Assembly: GCA_033807775.1 (NCBI GenBank)
Contig: CM066321.1
Span: forward strand, 41,330,850 to 41,394,849
DNA length: 64,000 nucleotides
DNA from: Saussurea involucrata
Lineage: Eukaryota > Streptophyta > Magnoliopsida > Asterales > Asteraceae
Reading direction: 5' to 3'
The notes under the pieces were generated by a model, which did not search any database, was not told the DNA's origin, and saw nothing but the letters and a program-made list of their open reading frames with translations. This document shows, in pieces, positions 10,979-23,255 of the stretch. The position numbers and the translations under genes were made by a program. Numbering within the stretch: the stretch's first letter is position 1; each line of letters starts with the position of its first letter.

Positions 10979-12259
10979 TGTAATAACCGAGTTTGCTTTC
11001 TAATCAACAATTGGGAAATCTTGGAAAACATTCGAAATTTAAGAAAGTTATGTGGTCCAAGTATAGAGAATTGAAAGTTTGGTGCTATTAGAGAAGGGTA
11101 TTTAAGGGATGAAAACCCTAATTATTTCATTTTAGTTTCTTCAGTGTGTGTTTATGTGTGTGTGTGTGCGCGGCTAAGGAAGAAGGCAAGAAAGGAATTG
11201 TGACAAATTGAGGAAGAAGAGGTGACGAATTGCAGCTGGGTTTTGGGAGAAGTTTCAGATTCATCCAAGTAATATCAATCCCATTTCTTCTTATGTTTGA
11301 GTGTGTATTGTGGGTTTTTAGAGAAGAACTTAGATTTTGTGGGTTTGATTGTGTCCTCGTTAAATCTGATTAAGGAGTGTGGTAGAGTGGGATAATGTGT
11401 AAACAATCGACCCTTATATGTTAATCTGGAGGTGTTGGGAGGATTAGGACAAGAGTTGTGCAAGATTCTGCGTTTTATGGTTTTGCTCGTCACATCCGGA
11501 AACCTCCAAAATAGGATAGTGTCCGGAAGCTTTCGTGGTGTCCGGATGTGTTGTTGTCCGGGTATGAGTTGAGTATAGTTTCCGGTAGTTAACCGGAAAC
11601 CCTTGTGAATCCGGATAGTTTTGGTTATCCGGGTAGGACGTCCGGATAGTTTTGGTTATCCGGGTAGGACGTCCGGATAGCTCTGGTTGTCCGGATGGTT
11701 TTGGCTGTCCGGATGAAGTGTCCGGAAAGTTGTGGTGTGACATAGTAGTGCAGGTTGTTAGTCCGAGGGGCTAACTGTTTGAGTGTATAGTTCAAGCAAG
11801 TGACTTGTCTTGATAGTGTGTGTGCTTATAGGTGCAGTTGAAAGAAGAATCAATCGAGTAAGAGGATTAAGCGGGACGACAGGTGAGTCTTTCTGAACCT
11901 AAATTTTATACAAGCATGACAGAGTTATTATTTAACTGTGTGCTTTTCAACTGCTTTTATTACAAAGCGATGATTAAGTGTGTGGTGTGGTTGTTATCTA
12001 TTCGTGTGTTTTCAACTGCTTAAATTATGAAGCTATGAACAAGTGAGTGGTAGCATGTATGATTTAATGTGTGTGAACGTGCTCTAGCATTGTAGAGAAA
12101 TGGGGGTGTGACCCATATTGATTGTGCATCGTGCTCTGGCGTTGTCGAAGAATGGGGAGGTGTGTCCCATATTAATTACATGAATGGGGTACGTCCCATA
12201 TTAATTATATGAATGAGGGGTGTGTCCCATATTAATGATATAAATGGGGGGTGTAACCC

Positions 12260-12353
<94 letters not shown>

Positions 12354-12823
12354 TTTGTTTCATTTATAGCGAGTGTGCACTTTGGCGCCGTCACGGTGTG
12401 TGTGACTATAGCGTGTGCCAGTAGCAGGTGTCAAGAGGTGGTTGTTATTTTTAAAGTGTGCTGTTATGATTCATATAAACTCTTTCATAACTGATTTATA
12501 AATTATGATGTTTATGGTGTGAACTGGTGTGGAGGGAACTCACTAGACCTCATGGTCTAACCCTCGCTTTTCAAAACTAAAACCTTTTTTCAGGCAAGCA
12601 GGTATTTGAAAGCTTGTCTTGAAGTCTGGCAAGGTGTGAGACGGAGGGAGCATATAGAATGATTAGAAGGCTTTCCTATTTTTCTGTAGACCTGATCTCA
12701 GTTGTAGTTAGGGTTAATTCCGCAAACCCTGTTTGAAATCTGAATAGTATGTTTACGTTGAGCCATTGTGGCGTTTAAAATTAAAGTGGTAGCTTATAGC
12801 TTGTATTTTTTTGTGTGGGTTGT

Positions 12824-12827
<4 letters not shown>
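10979..12827 (+). repeat. 3' LTR of family A element
   Basis: Near-identical to 4861-6758 apart from scattered substitutions, fewer hairpin units and a longer (TA)n. The high similarity implies recent insertion. Confidence 0.9.
12263..12350. repeat. (TA)n in 3' LTR
   Basis: Expanded TA run at the position of the shorter run in the 5' LTR. Confidence 0.95.

Positions 12828-12860
<33 letters not shown>
12828..12860. repeat. (TA)n between family A element and MITE
   Basis: Continuation of the tract into which the retrotransposon inserted. It borders the (GA)n end of the next MITE. Confidence 0.9.
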
Positions 12861-12882
<22 letters not shown>

Positions 12883-13206
12883 GAAGGTTCACGTGAGGAG
12901 CGCATCAATTTAAGAGAACGTGAGGAGCACTCCCATGCTTCTGATCACATATGATTTACAACCCTAAAAAATCGGATTAACTCGAAAATTCGCGCAAAAG
13001 TGGCGCGAGGTGGTTCGCGAGGCGTGCAAGTCGCGGATCATTAATGATTTTAGTTGTAAATCATATGTGATTCATAACTGTCAATTGCTCCTCCAGATCA
13101 GTTGTGAATCACATGTGATCCACAACTGCCAATCACATGTGATTCATAACTGTCAATTGCTCCTCACGTTCTCACGTTTTGATGCGCTCCTCATTTGAAC
13201 CCGCCC

Positions 13207-13210
<4 letters not shown>
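12861..13210 (-). mobile_element. MITE copy 1, flanked by (TA)n
   Basis: The ends are imperfect inverted repeats around GGTTCA..TGAGGAGCGC and GCGCTCCTCATTTGAACC, with (GA)n at the left edge and TA microsatellites on both sides. The interior repeats AATCACATGTGATTC palindromes. A close copy in opposite orientation sits at 28913-29280. It is too small to code for a transposase. Confidence 0.75.

Positions 13211-13274
<64 letters not shown>
13209..13274. repeat. (TA)n microsatellite
   Basis: Pure TA run between MITE copy 1 and the Helitron. Confidence 0.95.
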
Positions 13275-13276
<2 letters not shown>

Positions 13277-13292
13277 CACACTGTACTCTTAA

Positions 13293-16238
13293 TCTATACT
13301 CCCTTATAAACCATTTTAGCAAAATGTCTTAAATACAATTCCTTTAGCATAAAGTACAACACTTTTATGCCTAAAGTCTTAATGTCTTAAGTGCACCTCA
13401 TAAAGCATAAGTTACAAATGCTTGATGCAAGGACTTTCAAATCAGGGGGGATATCTAAAGTACATTGCAGCCCATACCTGTTTGAAAAACTTCACACGCT
13501 TCCTTCTGCCTTTTCTCTCTAGATAAATGAAAATTGTAACTGTTCATGGTACTCTTGAACGACAGAGCCATACCCTTTCTTCATTGTACTATTGAACAAC
13601 CATTTCTTCATTGTACTCTGAACAACCAAGCCATACCCTTTCTTCACGACAGCACCATCTCCGGCCATACCCTTCTTCTACCGACCATACCTTTCGGTAC
13701 TTTTCTTCTTCTTCCACGCCATCTACGTATATATCAAGAGCTGGGTTGAGAGATACTTTGAATCGTGTCCACCGCAGTCAAGAGGGAGATGGCATTTATT
13801 TTTTTGGTTGATATCCAGGAAGCCAACGATAGTCACTAATCAGGTACAACCGTACAACCCCTTTCCTGTAAATTAGGTCTAAATTTGACTTTCGTTTAGT
13901 TTCTTGGCTATGATGCAGGTTGGTGTTCTTGATTTTGATTTTGGTGTTATGTTTCCGATCGATATAGTAGGGTTTGCGTTCTTGATTTTGATTTTGACCA
14001 AATAATTTACGGTATTCATCATTTGAGTTTGAAAGACCATATGATTTTGATTTTGGTGTTTTGTTCTAATTTCGACTTCGGTTTAGTTTCTTGGATATCC
14101 ATCCTTGCCACTAACAATTATAAATTTCTCCTCCGTTTGATTTTGCACCCAATATCCTTCTCAATGTTTCTAACAACCTTGTGGTTCCTTTTGTTCTTCT
14201 GTTGGAAATTGAGTTCATTTGGGAATACGAATTACATCCATTATGTTCTTATTTTGTGATTAACACCCATTAATCTGTTTGTTTTCATGCTTGGTTCAAA
14301 CCTAGAAACATAATATGTAGAGTGTAGTGATAGTTTGGATGCTTTTGTTTGAACAAATTAGTAATTTTCTATTAGATGTCTCAGTGCTCATGTTTATTGT
14401 GATAAAATTGTACGCATCCGAGTTCTCGACCTTCCTTAAAAAGGTCAATGTTCATACTGATGAGACCTGTTTGTATCAGCTCAATGTGCTTAACAAGACT
14501 CACAACTTATTCGGTCAGCTGTACATGGCTCTGTTTGGTAGTGGCTTAATGATATAGAAAGTGACTTATTCAGTAAGCTTATAGGAGACAACTTTATATA
14601 GAAAGCCAAGTTTTTCTAAACCTGTCCCTTCCGGTTAAAAAAACTTTACTTCTATATATATGAAAAAAAACAATCCCAAACAGAAACCTTTCTAATCTAT
14701 ACAATCAAGTTAACCCATATAATTTTTTTTATCTATACACGACTTAATGAAAAACCAACCAAATGAAACCTTATATCTCGTACCATTTCATGAGAATATG
14801 TAACCTTTTCACCGAGTATAAAGTTAAAAAGGTCGATGTCATACTGATGACTTATACCACTTCGTGAGAAATATTGAAACTTTTCAGTGAGTATTGACAT
14901 ATTGATGTCAAAATTGTTGATCAATTTATTGGTGATGTTGTCATGAGCCTCTGCAGTTGGTTTTCATACAGATCATAACAGTGAATATTTTTTGAAATTT
15001 TTTCGGTTAAGAAGGATTTTATGAGAGTTTTATGATTAGCATTTATCAAGGTAATTTATCAACCTAAGGATTACAATGACGTGGTTAGAACATCTTAGAT
15101 TTAATGAACGTTTTTGCTCTATAATTTTCTCACTGTGACATGAGAACTTACTTTTTTATGCCATCAAATTTGTAACAGGAAGCACAACAATTCTTTGTTT
15201 TAGCTGTCTCAATGTGATTGAATATCGAAGGTTACATATCAATAGGATATTTATGACACTTTGATTATCTAACTTTAACACTTCTAGGGATATCAATTAT
15301 CAAATGGATACTTTATTTTGATTATTAATATATTGTTGTGATCTTACTTTTGATTAAAGGTTGAACACGGAGTTTCATAATTGGCTTTCAAAGAACCTTC
15401 GGTGGTTTTTAACGATGTGGCTTTCATAGAAACTCTTGGTTTGCATTGATACGTTTCCTAGATATTTGCATAGATGAATTCAATATGTTTTAAATGTTTC
15501 AACATTGACTATGGTGTATTTTTGGTTCAATGTATTAATAGTTTTATAATACAAATGTAAATTTTACAATTATGATGAATAAACAGATGAAGTTATATAA
15601 ATGTATACAAGTTCAAACATTATAATATTTTGAGTTGTAAAGTAGACAGTTACATATATTCGGACCTTTATCAATTTACAAAAACAAACAGTTTTATTGA
15701 TTATGGTTTCATAATTCAGCTCTATCTCTTATCAATCAAAACTGAAATAAGACCACCTAAGTGTAAATCCTATCGTCAACGAAATCTCCTCTAATAAAAT
15801 CACCAAAGCTTTAATTTCGATATTACAATTAGGGGATGGAGATTGAGAGGATCTTGTTTGAGTTCATACAAAGTATTGATCGAAGATGTTGGACTCCATA
15901 AATAGAAGATGGAGACGACGAGCCATGCTTTTTGATTTAGGTTTAGTCTCATGATTTTTAAAGGTAGAATTGTAACTTTGATAATAGTGGTATGTTGTTC
16001 CACCCTTTTTGGTGGAACCAAAATTTGTAATTTTTGTCTCATGTTGTTCCATCTCATTTTTGTCTCATGGTATACCAAACGCGCGACTTTTTTTTTGTCC
16101 GGTCATGTCCCATCCTGTATACCAAAAGCAACCTTAAGTGTAAATCATATCATCGTTAAAATCTTATCTAATGAAACCCAAAGCTTTAAAATCGTTTATA
16201 TTCATGGCTCCCGCCGCATTGCGCGGGTACTCAACTAG
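13293..16238 (+). mobile_element. Non-autonomous Helitron
   Basis: It begins TCTATACTCCCTTATAAACC after an A and ends with a GC-rich hairpin (CCCGCCGCATTGCGCGGG, 16210-16227), a short spacer and CTAG before a T. These are the canonical Helitron rules: 5' TC, 3' hairpin plus CTRR, insertion between A and T. No Rep/helicase is encoded. The interior has no confident gene; short frames at 13546-13811 and 14023-14557 lack recognisable domains. Confidence 0.75.
16210..16238 (+). terminator. Helitron 3' hairpin and CTAG terminus
   Basis: CCCGC pairs with GCGGG, followed by TACTCAACTAG. It is the end-of-replication signal of the element, not a transcription terminator. Confidence 0.75.
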
Positions 16239-16880
<642 letters not shown>

Positions 16881-18468
16881 TGTAATACCCCGGGTAAGTT
16901 CGTTAGTTAAATCCTAGTTCCGTTAAATTTAGTTAACTTTAAAGTTGGATGTTTAGGGTAAGTTTGGGTTATCTTATAAGTTAAGGGTGTTTGGGTCATT
17001 ATTGAGAAGTTCAAGGTCTATATGGTAAGTATGGATAGATATTATCCCTTAAGCTATATCCAGATATTTTCATTTACAACAACTGTCCAGAAACATTAGA
17101 GTGTGTGAGTGTGTGTTTGTGAGGCAAAAGAAGAGAAAAGAAGAAAGCTAGGGTTAAGGCTTCAATTGGATTGCTTGGAAATGATTTAAGGTATGTTCCC
17201 TGTGTATTTTGTGTTGGTAATTACTAGTTAATGTTTCCTATCGGAGTAGAAACATCACAAACACATCTGGGGTTGATTCTGTCGATTTCTGGGCAAAAAT
17301 GGGGTAAACCAACAGAGGTGTCCGGATAAGTTGAATGTGTCCGGGTAGCTTCTTTGGTGGTGTCCGGGTAAGTTGTTGATAGTGTCCGAACGATTTGATT
17401 GATGGTTTCCGGATGATTTAGAGTCCGGATGGCATCCAGATTCCTTGTGTTGTCCGGATAAATCGTGTTGTCCGGATTAGTCTTGCTGTCCGGATTACTG
17501 AGGTTGTCCGGAAAAGTCATGTTGTCCGGGTTGTTTGGGTTGTCCGGATACTTTAGCTATTTTGGTCACTTTTGAGGATTTGAGTTATCTAGAGTCCTTG
17601 GTCTTCTAGTATGTTTTATGTGATCAGTTAGTAAGGGGATATTTGTATTTAATCTATTTGCAGACTCTGTGGATTGGGATTGATAGACTGAATCTTTGGA
17701 AAAGGCTTGGAAGCGTATTTTAAGAATTCGAGGTGAGTTTTACTTTAAAAGTATTTTCAACTGGAATACATACGTATGGTTTGGGAATGTGATAATTAGT
17801 GATTAATGTGCTTATATGTATGGTATACGTGATTGATAATATATTGAGATATATGTTGTGTTGATATTGTACGAAACGAGTATAGGTGAGCCGAATTATT
17901 GTTCGGCGGGGCTGTATGGAAATACAGCGGGGCTGCATGAAATGGCAGTGGAGCTGTAGGTAATTGCAGCGGGGCTGTATGTAATTACAGTGAAGTCGAC
18001 TGTATTGTACAGTGGCGATGATTAGTTGGCTTGCTACCGACTAATGTGGCCAGGGGAAAGAAGATGAGATGAGGAGAGATACACGGTGCATGAGTCCTAA
18101 TGTGGTATTTATATACGTGTGGTATATGCGTGCTTATACGAAAGGTTTTATGTAAACTATTTTGATACAAAGTATTATGTGAAAAGAGTTTTATATTGAT
18201 TTTGGAAAAGACCGGGATTAACTCACTAGACCCGTTTGGTCTAACCCTCATTTTGTTTTCAAAAATATGTTTTCCAGGTTAAGGATCGGCAGGAGAGGAT
18301 GAAGTGTAGGAAGCTTTTGATGGATGTTGATTAGGAAACTTTTATATATTTTGTAATGTCAAGACTTTTGAGACCGTACTTGGTTTGTGATGTATCTTTT
18401 ATTATGAATGTAATGAAGTTATGCAATGTATGTTATTTGTTGTATGTTTGGGTAACCGGGTTGTTACA
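16881..18468 (+). repeat. Family B LTR 1
   Basis: 1588 bp. Private differences include TAGTTCCGTT near 16916, GGGTTATCTTATAAG near 16975 and GTTAATGTTTCC near 17230. It carries a TGTCCGG-rich block (17320-17560), a donor-like GAGGTGAGTTT near 17730, a hairpin array (17890-18045), AACTCACTAGACC near 18219 and TTTTCCAGG near 18272. Confidence 0.9.
17890..18045 (+). repeat. Tandem hairpin array in family B LTR (present in all five)
   Basis: Consecutive stem-loops: GCCGAA/TTCGGC; CTGTAT-GGAA-ATACAG; CTGCAT with ATGGCAG (bulged G); CTGTAG-GTAA-TTGCAG (wobble pairs); CTGTA/TACAG around TGTAAT; ACTGTA/TACAGT; and a 9-bp ATTAGTTGG/CCGACTAAT. GGGG-like spacers separate the small ones. Several loops match the GNRA tetraloop rule. 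The array recurs at +2125, +4250, +6375 and +8500. Confidence 0.75.
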
Positions 18469-18470
18469 AA

Positions 18471-18482
18471 TGGTATCAGAGC
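18471..18482 (+). promoter_or_regulatory. Primer-binding site (tRNA-Met), family B unit 1
   Basis: TGGTATCAGAGC, repeated at 20596, 22721 and 24846. Confidence 0.9.
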
Positions 18483-18485
18483 CCT

Positions 18486-18639
18486 AGTTTAAGAGATTTA
18501 GGTATTTGGATTTATACCTAGACTTAAACTGCATGTGAAGTAGGATGTCCTTATTATTTTAGAACCTTGGGATGTTAAGTATAAAAAGGTAGAAGGAACA
18601 TCATGTAAGGTATGTTCAAATTACACCTGGCCAGTGTAA
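18486..18639 (+). other. Structured leader RNA element, family B copy
   Basis: Stem A AGTTTAAG (18486-18493)/CTTAAACT (18523-18530) encloses stem B TAGGTAT (18499-18505)/ATACCTA (18514-18520) with loop TTGGATTT. The second hairpin is TTACAC/GTGTAA around loop CTGGCCA (18621-18639). Identical copies follow at +2125, +4250 and +6375. The structure is read from complementarity only. Confidence 0.65.
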
Positions 18640-19005
18640 GCGTGAACTTACAAGTACATGTTGAACCGGAATATCTTGTTATATTGGGTATGTGCTTACG
18701 TGTATATTAACCTTGTTGAAATCAACAGAGTGGCAAGTCGGGCTCGATGTATGGATAGAGGCGAAGACAGGTATATTTCTATACACTCTATACGTGCTAA
18801 AGTGTATTATATGACTTCGGTGTAAAATGATTATTGGTACTTTCGTGCTTTTGTTGCTTAGCGGTGTTAGAGATATAGGTAGAGGCGGAGCGTCTATTCA
18901 ATTAGTTCCTATGGTTTTGATGCAGTTTGAAGCAGTAGTGATAAGTATTCGTTGCCTTTTTGCTTAACCGAATTCCGGGATTGAATTCTTTTAAGGGGGA
19001 GATAA

Positions 19006-20593
19006 TGTAATACCCCGGGTAAGTTCGTTAGTTAAATCCTAGTTTCGTTAAATTTAGTTAACTTTAAAGTTGGATGTTTAGGGTAAGTTTGGGTTAATTT
19101 ATAAGTTAAGGGTGTTTGGGTCATTATTGAGAAGTTCAAGGTCTATATGGTAAGTATGGATAGATATTATCCCTTAAGCTATATCCAGATATTTTCATTT
19201 ACAACAACTGTCCAGAAACATTAGAGTGTGTGAGTGTGTGTTTGTGAGGCAAAAGAAGAGAAAAGAAGAAAGCTAGGGTTAAGGCTTCAATTGGATTGCT
19301 TGGAAATGATTTAAGGTATGTTCCCTGTGTATTTTGTGTTGGTAATTACTAGTTAATGGTTCCTATCGGAGTAGAAACATCACAAACACATCTGGGGTTG
19401 ATTCTGTCGATTTCTGGGCAAAAATGGGGTAAACCAACAGAGGTGTCCGGATAAGTTGAATGTGTCCGGGTAGCTTCTTTGGTGGTGTCCGGGTAAGTTG
19501 TTGATAGTGTCCGAACGATTTGATTGATGGTTTCCGGATGATTTAGAGTCCGGATGGCATCCAGATTCCTTGTGTTGTCCGGATAAATCGTGTTGTCCGG
19601 ATTAGTCTTGCTGTCCGGATTACTGAGGTTGTCCGGAAAAGTCATGTTGTCCGGGTTGTTTGGGTTGTCCGGATACTTTAGCTATTTTGGTCACTTTTGA
19701 GGATTTGAGTTATCTAGAGTCCTTGGTCTTCTAGTATGTTTTATGTGATCAGTTAGTAAGGGGATATTTGTATTTAATCTATTTGCAGACTCTGTGGATT
19801 GGGATTGATAGACTGAATCTTTGGAAAAGGCTTGGAAGCGTATTTTAAGAATTCGAGGTGAGTTTTACTTTAAAAGTATTTTCAACTGGAATACATACGT
19901 ATGGTTTGGGAATGTGATAATTAGTGATTAATGTGCTTATATGTATGGTATACGTGATTGATAATATATTGAGATATATGTTGTGTTGATATTGTACGAA
20001 ACGAGTATAGGTGAGCCGAATTATTGTTCGGCGGGGCTGTATGGAAATACAGCGGGGCTGCATGAAATGGCAGTGGAGCTGTAGGTAATTGCAGCGGGGC
20101 TGTATGTAATTACAGTGAAGTCGACTGTATTGTACAGTGGCGATGATTAGTTGGCTTGCTACCGACTAATGTGGCCAGGGGAAAGAAGATGAGATGAGGA
20201 GAGATACACGGTGCATGAGTCCTAATGTGGTATTTATATACGTGTGGTATATGCGTGCTTATACGAAAGGTTTTATGTAAACTATTTTGATACAAAGTAT
20301 TATGTGAAAAGAGTTTTATATTGATTTTGGAAAAGACCGGGATTAACTCACTAGACCCGTTTGGTCTAACCCTCATTTTGTTTTCAAAAATATGTTTTCC
20401 AGGTTAAGGATCGGCAGGAGAGGATGAAGTGTAGGAAGCTTTTGATGGATGTTGATTAGGAAACTTTTATATATTTTGTAATGTCAAGACTTTTGAGACC
20501 GTACTTGGTTTGTGATGTATCTTTTATTATGAATGTAATGAAGTTATGCAATGTATGTTATTTGTTGTATGTTTGGGTAACCGGGTTGTTACA
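19006..20593 (+). repeat. Family B LTR 2
   Basis: Shares GGGTCATTATTG with LTR1 but has the common form elsewhere. Confidence 0.9.
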
Positions 20594-21130
20594 AATGGTA
20601 TCAGAGCCCTAGTTTAAGAGATTTAGGTATTTGGATTTATACCTAGACTTAAACTTCATGTGAAGTAGGATGTCCTTATTATTTTAGAACCTTGGGATGT
20701 TAAGTATAAAAAGGTAGAAGGAACATCATGTAAGGTATGTTCAAATTACACCTGGCCAGTGTAAGCGTGAACTTACAAGTACATGTTGAACCGGAATATC
20801 TTGTTATATTGGGTATGTGCTTACGTGTATATTAACCTTGTTGAAATCAACAGAGTGGCAAGTCGGGCTCGATGTATGGATAGAGGCGAAGACAGGTATA
20901 TTTCTATACACTCTATACGTGCTAAAGTGTATTATATGACTTCGGTGTAAAATGATTATTGGTACTTTCGTGCTTTTGTTGCTTAGCGGTGTTAGAGATA
21001 TAGGTAGAGGCGGAGCGTCTATTCAATTAGTTCCTATGGTTTTGATGCAGTTTGAAGCAGTAGTGATAAGTATTCGTTGCCTTTTTGCTTAACCGAATTC
21101 CGGGATTGAATTCTTTTAAGGGGGAGATAA
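20594..21130 (+). other. Family B internal domain 2
   Basis: 537 bp. It differs from the other three by CTTAAACTTCATG in place of CTTAAACTGCATG near 20655. Confidence 0.9.
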
Positions 21131-22718
21131 TGTAATACCCCGGGTAAGTTCGTTAGTTAAATCCTAGTTTCGTTAAATTTAGTTAACTTTAAAGTTGGAT
21201 GTTTAGGGTAAGTTTGGGTTAATTTATAAGTTAAGGGTGTTTGGGTAATTATTGAGAAGTTCAAGGTCTATATGGTAAGTATGGATAGATATTATCCCTT
21301 AAGCTATATCCAGATATTTTCATTTACAACAACTGTCCAGAAACATTAGAGTGTGTGAGTGTGTGTTTGTGAGGCAAAAGAAGAGAAAAGAAGAAAGCTA
21401 GGGTTAAGGCTTCAATTGGATTGCTTGGAAATGATTTAAGGTATGTTCCCTGTGTATTTTGTGTTGGTAATTACTAGTTAATGGTTCCTATCGGAGTAGA
21501 AACATCACAAACACATCTGGGGTTGATTCTGTCGATTTCTGGGCAAAAATGGGGTAAACCAACAGAGGTGTCCGGATAAGTTGAATGTGTCCGGGTAGCT
21601 TCTTTGGTGGTGTCCGGGTAAGTTGTTGATAGTGTCCGAACGATTTGATTGATGGTTTCCGGATGATTTAGAGTCCGGATGGCATCCAGATTCCTTGTGT
21701 TGTCCGGATAAATCGTGTTGTCCGGATTAGTCTTGCTGTCCGGATTACTGAGGTTGTCCGGAAAAGTCATGTTGTCCGGGTTGTTTGGGTTGTCCGGATA
21801 CTTTAGCTATTTTGGTCACTTTTGAGGATTTGAGTTATCTAGAGTCCTTGGTCTTCTAGTATGTTTTATGTGATCAGTTAGTAAGGGGATATTTGTATTT
21901 AATCTATTTGCAGACTCTGTGGATTGGGATTGATAGACTGAATCTTTGGAAAAGGCTTGGAAGCGTATTTTAAGAATTCGAGGTGAGTTTTACTTTAAAA
22001 GTATTTTCAACTGGAATACATACGTATGGTTTGGGAATGTGATAATTAGTGATTAATGTGCTTATATGTATGGTATACGTGATTGATAATATATTGAGAT
22101 ATATGTTGTGTTGATATTGTACGAAACGAGTATAGGTGAGCCGAATTATTGTTCGGCGGGGCTGTATGGAAATACAGCGGGGCTGCATGAAATGGCAGTG
22201 GAGCTGTAGGTAATTGCAGCGGGGCTGTATGTAATTACAGTGAAGTCGACTGTATTGTACAGTGGCGATGATTAGTTGGCTTGCTACCGACTAATGTGGC
22301 CAGGGGAAAGAAGATGAGATGAGGAGAGATACACGGTGCATGAGTCCTAATGTGGTATTTATATACGTGTGGTATATGCGTGCTTATACGAAAGGTTTTA
22401 TGTAAACTATTTTGATACAAAGTATTATGTGAAAAGAGTTTTATATTGATTTTGGAAAAGACCGGGATTAACTCACTAGACCCGTTTGGTCTAACCCTCA
22501 TTTTGTTTTCAAAAATATGTTTTCCAGGTTAAGGATCGGCAGGAGAGGATGAAGTGTAGGAAGCTTTTGATGGATGTTGATTAGGAAACTTTTATATATT
22601 TTGTAATGTCAAGACTTTTGAGACCGTACTTGGTTTGTGATGTATCTTTTATTATGAATGTAATGAAGTTATGCAATGTATGTTATTTGTTGTATGTTTG
22701 GGTAACCGGGTTGTTACA
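21131..22718 (+). repeat. Family B LTR 3
   Basis: Appears identical to LTR4, including GGGTAATTATTG. Confidence 0.9.
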
Positions 22719-23255
22719 AATGGTATCAGAGCCCTAGTTTAAGAGATTTAGGTATTTGGATTTATACCTAGACTTAAACTGCATGTGAAGTAGGATGTCC
22801 TTATTATTTTAGAACCTTGGGATGTTAAGTATAAAAAGGTAGAAGGAACATCATGTAAGGTATGTTCAAATTACACCTGGCCAGTGTAAGCGTGAACTTA
22901 CAAGTACATGTTGAACCGGAATATCTTGTTATATTGGGTATGTGCTTACGTGTATATTAACCTTGTTGAAATCAACAGAGTGGCAAGTCGGGCTCGATGT
23001 ATGGATAGAGGCGAAGACAGGTATATTTCTATACACTCTATACGTGCTAAAGTGTATTATATGACTTCGGTGTAAAATGATTATTGGTACTTTCGTGCTT
23101 TTGTTGCTTAGCGGTGTTAGAGATATAGGTAGAGGCGGAGCGTCTATTCAATTAGTTCCTATGGTTTTGATGCAGTTTGAAGCAGTAGTGATAAGTATTC
23201 GTTGCCTTTTTGCTTAACCGAATTCCGGGATTGAATTCTTTTAAGGGGGAGATAA
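22719..23255 (+). other. Family B internal domain 3
   Basis: 537 bp with the same signals as domain 1; no difference noticed. Confidence 0.9.

Larger units (their letters stand above)
4861..12827 (+). mobile_element. Complete non-coding LTR retrotransposon (LARD type), family A
   Basis: The two LTRs (1898 and 1849 bp) start TGTAATAACC and end GGTTGTTACA, and a TATAT duplication flanks the 7967-bp element inside a (TA)n tract. A tRNA-Met primer-binding site follows the 5' LTR and a purine tract precedes the 3' LTR. The 4220-bp interior has no gag, protease, RT or integrase; its longest open frames are short, antisense and unlike known proteins. This is the architecture of a large retrotransposon derivative, mobilised in trans. 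The context before the 3' LTR (AATTCCGGGGAC...) resembles chromovirus (Tekay/Del) 3' ends, which suggests the partner type by inference. Confidence 0.9.
18469..19005 (+). other. Family B internal domain 1
   Basis: 537 bp with PBS, structured leader and a terminal AATTCCGGGATTGAATTC plus polypurine TTTTAAGGGGGAGATAA. Too short for any retroviral gene. Confidence 0.9.

Noticed and set aside
15800..16078. Antisense frame of 92 codons in the Helitron
   Set aside because: Overlapping frames on both strands and no recognisable motifs.
17224..17520. Antisense open frame of 98 codons (MTFPDNLSNPDSKTNPDNT) repeated in each family B LTR
   Set aside because: It is the complement of TGTCCGGAT repeats; the composition is repetitive, it recurs only because the LTR is repeated, and no domain is recognisable.
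18471..18482. tRNA-Met gene fragment
   Set aside because: Only the 12-nt primer-binding sequence is present; no cloverleaf surrounds it.
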